A program made the position numbers and the translations under genes. This document shows, piece by piece, positions 9,075 through 15,191 of a DNA stretch of 20,346 nucleotides. The DNA lies in contig VBOC01000044.1 of assembly GCA_005877655.1 (NCBI GenBank), positions 1 to 20,346 of the forward strand, read 5' to 3'. Within the stretch, counting starts at the first letter, position 1. Each line of letters opens with the position of its first letter. The notes beneath the pieces were generated by a model. The model did not search any database. It had not been told where the DNA came from and saw nothing but the letters and a program-made list of their open reading frames with translations. The stretch comes from Ignavibacteria bacterium. Lineage in GTDB: Bacteria > Bacteroidota > Ignavibacteria > UBA10030 > SZUA-254.

Positions 9075-9173
9075 TTTCGATCTTTCGGCCGGCAATCATA
9101 GGGCCGCAAGAATCGGACGTATGGGCCGATTTCAGTGCCACCCGCCCCCACGATCTTGTCGCAAGACACTGCC

Positions 9174-9215
9174 TGTGATACGGCTAACAGGGTGGGTGAG
9201 CCATCTTGCTAAATT
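9174..9215 (+). promoter_or_regulatory. CRP/FNR-like operator and extended -10 promoter of the A1-B1-C1 cassette
   Basis: A dyad TGTGA-N6-TAACA (9174-9189) is followed by TGC-TAAATT (9207-9215). The distance from TGTGATA to CTTGCTA is 31 bases, the same as in the copy at 8783, and TACATT also recurs at the same offset. The predicted start is near 9222, leaving a leader of about 70 bases. The leader can form a small hairpin (CGGGG 9238-9242 with CCCCG 9251-9255). Upstream, TCTTG-TCG-CAAGA (9154-9166) is another short inverted repeat. Confidence 0.5.
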
Positions 9216-9292
9216 GGTTACATTCTTAGGAAGAAATCGGGGAAAACAGACCCCGCGGACGAATTCAATGCACAATAACGGGATCGGATGCT

Positions 9293-9844
9293 ATGGGCGC
9301 TAATATGATACTCACGATAGGCGCAATTCTGTTGTTCGGAACGCTCCTCGTGAATTCGAACAATATCATCTCCAGCAATAGCCAGATTGCCGCCCAGAAC
9401 GAGTATTACATTTCCGCGCTGGCCATTGGCCAATCGGTTGTCGACGAGGCGAAGACGAAAGCATTCGATCAGCAAACTGTTTCTTCCGGAGTTGCTTCGC
9501 CCGGCGCCATGACACATTGGAGTTCACTCGGACGGGATGGGGGGGGCGAAGCTGTGCCGAACCCGGATACACTGTCGACAAGCTCGCCCTTCACCACGAC
9601 GGCCCCGGGTTACTGGTCTTCGGTAAAATTTAACGACGTCGACGACTACAACGACTACAAACGCATCGTCAATACTCCGCGAGCCGAAGGCTTTAATGTT
9701 CTCGTGAAGGTCAAGTATGCAAGTCCCACGTACCCCGATTCCCTGTACGCAAGCAGCCGATCATACTGTAAATGGATGAGGGTATACGTCTGGAGCAAGT
9801 ATATGGCGGATACGGTGAAAGTCTATTACTCCTTCTTGTACTAG
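9293..9844 (+). CDS. A1: PilV-like pseudopilin family protein
   Basis: Protein of 183 residues with an N-terminal hydrophobic helix (about 5-21, MILTIGAILLFGTLLV) and an amphipathic extension ending in EAKTKAFDQ. The rest resembles a small periplasmic domain containing FNDVDDYNDYKRIVNTPRAEG and YASPTYPDS. This architecture, and the helix text AIGQSVVDEAKTKAFD, resemble PilV/GspI-type minor pseudopilins; that is inference, not a database match. There is no cleavable prepilin leader of the usual form and no Glu5. The stop overlaps the Shine-Dalgarno of B1 (TAGGAGAGAG), so A1, B1 and C1 form one operon. A2 is a full-length paralogue. Confidence 0.8.
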   Translation: MGANMILTIGAILLFGTLLVNSNNIISSNSQIAAQNEYYISALAIGQSVVDEAKTKAFDQQTVSSGVASPGAMTHWSSLGRDGGGEAVPNPDTLSTSSPFTTTAPGYWSSVKFNDVDDYNDYKRIVNTPRAEGFNVLVKVKYASPTYPDSLYASSRSYCKWMRVYVWSKYMADTVKVYYSFLY

Positions 9845-9853
9845 GAGAGAGAT

Positions 9854-10420
9854 ATGCAGGTCATTTTAGATATCCTCGGATCTATGGTCATCGGCGGGCT
9901 CCTCATCATCATGATGTTGAATCTGAATTCCAACATCAGCGAAAGCGCCGCCACGCAAACATTCAATAACATAACCCAGCAAAATCTTACCACGGTCTCC
10001 GACATTTTGGAAAACGATTTCAGGAAAATGGGTTATCACATTTTCGACTCGGTCAAAGTGACGTATACCGACACCTCCGAGATCAAATTTCAGACCGACC
10101 TTTACGGAGATTCAGCGATCCATGTCGTGCGATATTACTTCAACCCGGCTGCGGTCTCGGGGCAGGAAAATACAAACACACACGTGCTCTATCGCCAGAT
10201 TGACAATAAGCCGCAAATGCCGATCAATCTCGGGCTCACAAAGGTCCGGCTCTGGTACTATAGCGGCGCAGGAAACCTGTTGACCGGCAACTCTACCGCG
10301 ACGCTGGCGAAAATAAGAGCCATTAAAGTTGCAATGAGTATCGAAAGCGTGTCCGCATGGAACAAAAAGTATTCAGGCGCTTACTGGGAGCGCACAATTA
10401 AACCGAAAAATCTATTTTAA
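9854..10420 (+). CDS. B1: PilW-like pseudopilin family protein
   Basis: Protein of 188 residues with an N-terminal hydrophobic segment (about 7-22) and the motif LTTVSDILENDFRKMGYHI, which resembles the start of PilW/GspJ-type minor pseudopilins (an R-x-x-GY pattern after the helix). Later blocks are INLGLTKVRLWYY and a conserved tail SGAYWERTIKPKNLF shared with B3. An acidic residue sits at position 6 (MQVILD), which becomes position 5 if only Met is removed, matching the place of Glu5 in pilins; B3 also has Asp there. Start ATG 9854 follows GGAGAGAG by 4 bases. Family assignment is by architecture. Confidence 0.78.
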   Translation: MQVILDILGSMVIGGLLIIMMLNLNSNISESAATQTFNNITQQNLTTVSDILENDFRKMGYHIFDSVKVTYTDTSEIKFQTDLYGDSAIHVVRYYFNPAAVSGQENTNTHVLYRQIDNKPQMPINLGLTKVRLWYYSGAGNLLTGNSTATLAKIRAIKVAMSIESVSAWNKKYSGAYWERTIKPKNLF

Positions 10421-10430
10421 CGGATAAACT

Positions 10431-11534
10431 ATGAGCGGCAGAGCAATCATCATCTTCATCGCAGGCCTCATCGTCATCTCGGGCGTTGTATTCCACAACA
10501 TCGAAGCGTCGAGCACGCTCATCACACAGAACTTCAACAAATACTATCTGCGGCAGACAGCCCAGGACATAGCGCAGACCGGCGCGGCAATGGCGCTGCG
10601 GCAAATTGGAAACGACATCACGTGGAGAACCGGCTTCCCCCTGATGAACCTGGCCTCCGGCAAGGTGCAGGTGACGGCGTCCGACTCGACGTTCTTTGGA
10701 AGGAAAGTTATCAAGATCGTTTCTATCGGCTATTCGCAATACGGGACCTCCCTTGAGCGGCGGGATACATGCATCACGTACCAGCGCAGATCGTTTGTGC
10801 CCTCATTTGTCTATGGAGCCGTGACGACGAATAATCCCGTCAGCGCGGCCGGAAGCATGATTATCGATGGAAGAGATCACGACACGATAGGTACGACCGT
10901 CATTCCGGGGCAGGGACAATGGGGCATCTGGACAACGAAAACCTTTGTTCAGAGCGGCGCTTCCATGGTCGGCGGGACGGCAGCCGGCACCGATTATGCG
11001 CCGGCCAACCCGGGGAACCCCGCGGTCATCAAACAACTGCAAATATTAACAGGGGGGTATCCTGGAACTCCTGATAGCGTTATGGGGGCCATATCAATCG
11101 GTTATCCGGAGGGCACCCTGAAAGCGATTGCGCAGAGCGGCATCAACGGAAGCCGGTACACGACAAACCCGGCGACACTGACCATGCCGTTGAAGGGCGT
11201 AACCTACGTCGAGCTCCCTTCGGCGGGAACCTGGTCCCCGGGGCCTCTGAGTGGCTCGGGAATTCTCGTCGTCCACAACAGCAATAAGAACTCACTTCTC
11301 TCGAATGTTAATGGCGGCATTTTCCGGGGACTCATTATTAGCGACGACATCGTTCACCTCCATGACACAATCGTCGGAGCCGCTGTTTCTCTCACGCTCG
11401 CGCCCTCCGCGGGCAATGTGATCGGCAACGGCACAGGGGCGGTTCTGTTCTCCAAAACCTCCATTAAGAAAGCAACCGAAGTGGCGGTCATGCCGCCCAA
11501 CGGGAGTCAGAATGCCGTGGCCTGGCGGGAATGA
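10431..11534 (+). CDS. C1: PilX-like pseudopilin family protein with conserved C-terminal domain
   Basis: Protein of 367 residues beginning MSGRAIIIFIAGLIVISG, an N-terminal membrane helix followed by a long helical region with AQDIAQTGAAMALRQI, like the AEAG region of PilX-type minor pilins. The middle holds GYPEGTLKAIAQSG and LKGVTYVELPS. The C-terminal domain (about residues 265-367) has SGILVVHN, GIFRGLIISDDIVHLHD, GNVIGNGTGAVLFS and ends AVAWRE. This last block is the part preserved in C0. It starts 10 bases after B1 stops. A surface or pseudopilus role is inferred; no enzyme motif is seen. Confidence 0.78.
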   Translation: MSGRAIIIFIAGLIVISGVVFHNIEASSTLITQNFNKYYLRQTAQDIAQTGAAMALRQIGNDITWRTGFPLMNLASGKVQVTASDSTFFGRKVIKIVSIGYSQYGTSLERRDTCITYQRRSFVPSFVYGAVTTNNPVSAAGSMIIDGRDHDTIGTTVIPGQGQWGIWTTKTFVQSGASMVGGTAAGTDYAPANPGNPAVIKQLQILTGGYPGTPDSVMGAISIGYPEGTLKAIAQSGINGSRYTTNPATLTMPLKGVTYVELPSAGTWSPGPLSGSGILVVHNSNKNSLLSNVNGGIFRGLIISDDIVHLHDTIVGAAVSLTLAPSAGNVIGNGTGAVLFSKTSIKKATEVAVMPPNGSQNAVAWRE

Positions 11535-11567
11535 TGCACAGTTCGAGTCAGCGATTTTAAGCCCTCC

Positions 11568-11600
11568 GGAGGACCGAAGAGTCCTCCTCGGTCCGATTTT
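11568..11600 (+). terminator. Hairpin with short U-run between C1 and A2
   Basis: Two overlapping stems are possible: GGAGGAC (11568-11574) with GTCCTCC (11581-11587), loop of 6, and GGACCGA (11571-11577) with TCGGTCC (11588-11594), loop of 10. The second is followed by GATTTT (11595-11600). The position, 34 bases after the C1 stop and before the A2 Shine-Dalgarno, suits an intrinsic terminator or attenuator separating two transcription units. The U-run is short, so termination may be partial. Confidence 0.6.
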
Positions 11601-11625
11601 CGTCTGTTAAGGATAGAGTAAACCT

Positions 11626-12168
11626 ATGGGAACAAACGTCATCCTGGCTGTCGGCGCTTTAGTGATCTTCGGGACGTTTCTCGCTTCCTCGAATCGCCTG
11701 ATGACCGTTAATACGCAGATCGCGGAACAGAACGAATATTACATCAGCGCGATCTCGCTTGCTCAATCGATCATCTCCGAGGCAAAGGCGAAAGCATTCG
11801 ACGAGAACACCGTTTCGGGGTCCGTCCCGAGTCCCGATTCGCTGAGTTTAACACTGGGGCCCGACGGTTTTACCGAATCTGTGCCCACCACGGATACGCT
11901 GATAACGAGCAGCCCGTATGACGCGCAGAATCCGGGATATCGTTCGACGTTTAGATTCAACGATGTGGACGATTACGAAGGCTACAAACGGCTGGTCAAC
12001 ACACCGCGGGCTGAAGGTTATACGCTCACGGTAAGGGTCGCCTATGCGAGTCCAACGTACCCTGACTCGATGAAATCATCGCCTACTTTTTGCAAGAAGA
12101 TGACCGTCTCCGTCAAGAGTCCTTTCATTCCCGATTCGCTCTCGCTTTCCTATGCTTTTGTGTATTGA
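11626..12168 (+). CDS. A2: PilV-like pseudopilin family protein
   Basis: Paralogue of A1 with 180 residues and the same layout: hydrophobic helix (MGTNVILAVGALVIFG), QNEYYISAISLAQSI, EAKAKAFDENTV, FNDVDDYEGYKRLVNTPRAEG and YASPTYPDS, ending SYAFVY. The shared aromatic C-terminus (FLY in A1, FVY in A2) may matter for folding or contact. An AAGGATAGAG Shine-Dalgarno precedes ATG 11626. The terminator-like hairpin just upstream suggests separate or attenuated expression from C1. Unlike A1 it is followed directly by a C gene, with no complete B gene between. Confidence 0.8.
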   Translation: MGTNVILAVGALVIFGTFLASSNRLMTVNTQIAEQNEYYISAISLAQSIISEAKAKAFDENTVSGSVPSPDSLSLTLGPDGFTESVPTTDTLITSSPYDAQNPGYRSTFRFNDVDDYEGYKRLVNTPRAEGYTLTVRVAYASPTYPDSMKSSPTFCKKMTVSVKSPFIPDSLSLSYAFVY

Positions 12169-12176
12169 GGACTGCC

Positions 12177-12215
12177 ATGACGGTGCAGAACGACAAATGG
12201 GTGCGTAAATCATGA
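12177..12215 (+). other. Micro-ORF of 12 codons coupled to C2
   Basis: ATG 12177 follows AGGACTGCC, almost the same as the AGGATTGCC before B3, and encodes MTVQNDKWVRKS. Its TGA overlaps the C2 start as ATGA. A similar-sized frame with the same ATGACG start precedes C3. It may be the stub of a lost B gene or a coupling peptide that aids reinitiation at C2. The ATGA overlap arises because every C gene starts ATGAGC, so it is weak evidence alone. Confidence 0.3.
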
Positions 12216-13277
12216 GCGGCAAAGCTATTATTATCATCGTGGTCGGAATCGTTGTGGTCTCGGGGATCGTTCTCTACAATATCGAAGCGGGAAGCATAGC
12301 GATCACCCGAAACGTCGATCGGTTCTTTTCGGGACGAGCCGCACAGAACATTGCTCAAAGCGGCGTGAACATGGCCCTCAGGCAGCTTGCCAATAACAAG
12401 GACTGGAGAACGGGTTTTCCTTCAATCGATATGCTTGGCGGAAAAGGTTTCGTACAGGTCAGTGATTCGACATGGTACGGCAAGAAAGTGATCAAGATAG
12501 TTTCGGTCGGAATCCTGAATCAGGGACAACCGTTCGAAGTGCGTGATACGTCGATGGCGTACCTTCCCCGGGGCGGGGTTCCAGGGACAATCAGAGGGTT
12601 GATTACAACCGATAGCCCGACATCTCTCGAAGGAAATCCTCTCCTAGACGCTCGGGATCATACCGCCTTGGGCGCCCTCGTTCCGGGTAACGGGACCCTG
12701 GCGGTCTGGACTACAAAAACCATATCGCCCGCGGGAAACCCGATAATTGGTGGAACGGTCTTGGGAGTAGACTACGTTCCCTCGGATCCCTATCTTCCCG
12801 TTGTTGTCCAGAGCGGGCAATCGTATCCAAACTATCCTTCGACGCCCGACAGTGTCCTGGGCGGATCGGCGGAAGGTTACCCCGAAGGGACATTGAAAGC
12901 CATCGCTCGGAGCGGCAATGGAAATCAATACGCGACGGATCCGTCCACGCTTACCTATCCTCTGAACGGAGTCACGTACGTTGAACTCCCTTCCGGGGAG
13001 TCCTTCACGAATACGAATATCACCGGATCAGGCATTCTGTTTTACAGGACTGGTCCTGGTGGATGATTGCTTGAAACAAAGCGACATACCCCACTCCGGG
13101 TCACCCGTTTTGACCGGTGCCGTTTTCGCCATGTCGCCCGACGGTAAGAAGGGCCGGTGGGGGAATAGCAACGGCAGCTACCTCTACTCGTCGGAAGCAA
13201 TTGAGAACGCCATGAAGACCGCTGCAATCGCATCAGGCAGAAGTCTTGCCTCGAGCGTTTTGGGCTGGTGGGAATAA
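12212..13277 (+). pseudogene. C2: PilX-like pseudopilin gene disrupted by deletion and frame change
   Basis: The first frame (12212-13066) matches C3 closely from MSGKAIIIIVVGIVVVSG through YPEGTLKAIARSG and LNGVTYVELPSGES. After SGIL it diverges and stops. The continuation lies in the next frame from about 13046: FTGLVLVDD, GNSNGSYLYSSEAIENA and the ending VLGWWE at 13277. Compared with C1 and C3, about 50 bases are missing between SGIL and FTGL (in C3 the missing text is VVHNSSRSAVYNNSTGT). The junction is at about 13038-13050. As written it encodes a 284-residue protein without the conserved C-terminal domain. An assembly gap is possible, but a deletion of this size is not a simple base error. 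Confidence 0.8.
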
Positions 13278-13294
13278 TCGTCTAGAGGATTGCC

Positions 13295-13857
13295 ATGAAT
13301 GCCATGTATGATCTCCTGTGCTCAATTGTTATCGGCGGCATTCTCCTCGTGATGCTGGTGGGATTCAACGGGACGATCACCGAACAGGCGGGGGCCCAGA
13401 CCGTGAGGATGATGGCGCAGTCCAGCCTTACCACAATCGGCGATCTGGTGGATTACGAATTCCGAAAAATGGGATATCAGGTGCCTAAGGGAACCGACAG
13501 CGCGATCGTCTTTGCCGACACAAGCAAGATCACGTTCAAGGCGGATATCGACAACGACGGCACAGTCGACATCCTCACATACGAGCTTGTACGAAGACCC
13601 ATTATCTGTATAGAACAAAGAACGGACAGACGGAATTGATTAATCTGGGACTGACGCAATTTCGGATAACCTATTATGATGCATCCGGGAAGCAATTGAC
13701 ATCGTATCCCATACAGCGTCCATCCAAGATCAAGTCTATTAAAATCGCAATGAATGCCGAGAGCCTTGTGCCCTACATCGAACGATCCGAGAACTATCTC
13801 AAAGCCAGTCCCGGCGCTTACTGGGAACAGACGATCAAGCCGAGGAACATACGGTAA
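13295..13857 (+). pseudogene. B3: PilW-like pseudopilin gene with a one-base frameshift
   Basis: Paralogue of B1. The first frame from ATG 13295 (Shine-Dalgarno AGAGGA five bases upstream) has MNAMYDLL, a hydrophobic helix, LTTIGDLVDYEFRKMGYQV and ILTYELV. Near 13594-13600 the frame shifts and continues HYLYRTKNGQTELINLGL through PGAYWEQTIKPRNIR to TAA 13857. Restoring one base before CCCAT would give THYLYR, aligned with THVLYR in B1, so a single deleted base explains it. All domains are otherwise present. This could be a recent mutation or a sequencing indel next to the CCC run. Confidence 0.8.
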
Positions 13858-13898
13858 TGACGATCATCATCAACAACGAGCGGGGGGGTGGCGCATGA
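13857..13898 (+). other. Micro-ORF of 13 codons between B3 and C3
   Basis: ATG 13857 overlaps the B3 stop as TAATG and encodes MTIIINNERGGGA; its TGA overlaps the C3 start as ATGA. The run of seven G (13882-13888) inside it can serve as Shine-Dalgarno for C3. It matches the micro-ORF before C2 in start context (ATGACG), length and frame. Both overlaps suggest termination-reinitiation coupling from B3 to C3. Expression as a peptide is unproven. Confidence 0.3.
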
Positions 13899-14980
13899 GC
13901 GGGCGGGCGATCATCATCATTGTCGTCGGCATTATTGTCGTCTCCGGGATCATCCTCTATAATATTGAGGCGGCAAGCGTATCCATCACCCAAAACGTCA
14001 ACCGATTCTACTCCGGACGGGAGGCCCAGAATATCGCTCAAAGCGGTGTCAATGTCGCTCTCGGACAACTTGCAAATGACAGGCAATGGAGGACCGGGTT
14101 CCCCTATATGAAGATGCTCGGCGGAAAAGTCTCCGTGACCGTGAGTGATTCCATCTGGTACGGGCAGAAGGTAATTAAGATCGTCTCTGTTGGAATCATG
14201 AACTCCGGAACTGCCTCGGAAGAAAGGGATACATCGATCGCGTATCTTTCGAAAGGGATTTTCCCACCCGGCGTCAAGGCACTGGTGACCGCCCGCACTG
14301 ACATAACCGTGAATGGAAATATGACAATCGATGCCCGGGATCACCTCCCATCCGGAGCACTGGGTCCAGGAGTCGGCACCTATGCCATCTACAGCACGAA
14401 AAGCTTCACCCCGGGGGGAAGCTCGCAGACCGGAGGTACGAATTCATCCGGAACAGATTATGCTCCGGCGTCGACTCCAGGCCCAGGCGTCGTTCTGACC
14501 GATGTTACGTGGCCGGACTATCCCGGTACGCCCGATAGCGTGATGGGGGGAACCGGCAACGGGTTTCCCGAAGGAACGCTCAAGGCAATGGCGAAAACCG
14601 GCGCGCGGGGCAGCCAGTATTCGCCGGACGGAAGCGGAATCAGGACTCCGCTAAAGGGCGTTACCTACATCGAGGGCAATTATGCGGGCAGCATGGACGG
14701 GACGGGCATCCTCGTGGTTCACAACAGCAGTAGGAGCGCCGTGTACAATAATTCAACCGGCACTTTTATGGGGCTTCTCATCGTCGACGATATTATTCAC
14801 GACCATTCAACTCTTTACGGAGCTATGGTGGTTTTGACCCCCAACCCTCCGGCGGGCAATGTCTTCGGAAACGGAAACGGCGGAGTATATTTCTCGCGGG
14901 ACGCGATTTATAATGCCGTTGGGGGGCTCCAATCGCTCGGACACGGAAGTTCCGCCGATGTCCTGGGCTGGTGGGAATAA
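13895..14980 (+). CDS. C3: PilX-like pseudopilin family protein with conserved C-terminal domain
   Basis: Intact 361-residue paralogue of C1 and C2. ATG 13895 was chosen because MSGRAIIIIVVGIIVVSG matches the starts of C1 and C2 and follows a G-rich Shine-Dalgarno; a longer frame from 13754 reads through B3 out of frame. The helix is followed by REAQNIAQSGVNVALGQL, then FPEGTLKAMAKTG and LKGVTYIEG. The C-terminal domain has GTGILVVHN, GTFMGLLIVDDIIHDH, GNVFGNGNGGVYFS and the tail VLGWWE. It is the last gene of the island and is followed by a strong terminator. Function is inferred only from architecture. Confidence 0.78.
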   Translation: MSGRAIIIIVVGIIVVSGIILYNIEAASVSITQNVNRFYSGREAQNIAQSGVNVALGQLANDRQWRTGFPYMKMLGGKVSVTVSDSIWYGQKVIKIVSVGIMNSGTASEERDTSIAYLSKGIFPPGVKALVTARTDITVNGNMTIDARDHLPSGALGPGVGTYAIYSTKSFTPGGSSQTGGTNSSGTDYAPASTPGPGVVLTDVTWPDYPGTPDSVMGGTGNGFPEGTLKAMAKTGARGSQYSPDGSGIRTPLKGVTYIEGNYAGSMDGTGILVVHNSSRSAVYNNSTGTFMGLLIVDDIIHDHSTLYGAMVVLTPNPPAGNVFGNGNGGVYFSRDAIYNAVGGLQSLGHGSSADVLGWWE

Positions 14981-14986
14981 ATCTCG

Positions 14987-15022
14987 AAAAAAATCCCGGG
15001 TCTTTTGGATCCGGGATTTCGT
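14987..15022 (+). terminator. Intrinsic terminator after C3
   Basis: AAATCCCGG (14991-14999) pairs perfectly with CCGGGATTT (15011-15019) around an 11-base loop. It is preceded by an A-run and followed by a U-containing stretch, 10 bases after the C3 stop. It could also act from the opposite direction, ending the convergent glycosidase transcript. The remaining 169 bases to 15191 hold a weaker stem (GGCTT 15050-15054 with AAGCC 15059-15063) and no gene. Confidence 0.8.
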
Positions 15023-15191
15023 CTCATTATCAGGATGATGGGACTTGGGGGCTTAAAAAAGCCTCTGCGGGAATGTACTTACGGAATCGGGGAAAGTCAA
15101 GAAAACCTTACCCGATCTATCCATTTTTTTATGAAAAATATATCGGTGAAGGGAGCCGCCAACTCTCGAATCAAGAGCCCGTGATGACACG

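Larger units (their letters stand above)
8774..14980 (+). repeat. Island of tandem paralogous pseudopilin-like cassettes (families A, B, C)
   Basis: Eight genes or remnants from three families lie on the plus strand between minus-strand genes: C0 fragment, A1, B1, C1, A2, C2, B3, C3. A1 and A2, B1 and B3, and C0-C3 are recognisable paralogues at protein level. C0 and C1 share the ending NGSQ-[DN]-AVAWRE, and C2 and C3 share VLGWWE, so there are at least two C subfamilies. The promoter regions upstream of C0 and A1 are also duplicated. The pattern fits repeated tandem duplication followed by deletion and frame loss. No integrase, terminal repeat or attachment site was found. Confidence 0.85.

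Noticed and set aside
9075..9292. c-di-GMP or other riboswitch in the A1 leader
   Set aside because: The region contains short hairpins but none of the conserved sequence blocks of a class I recognise, and most of it lies upstream of the predicted start.
13754..13894. N-terminal extension of C3 by 47 codons
   Set aside because: It overlaps the end of B3 in another frame and lacks similarity to C1 or C2, which both start at MSG.
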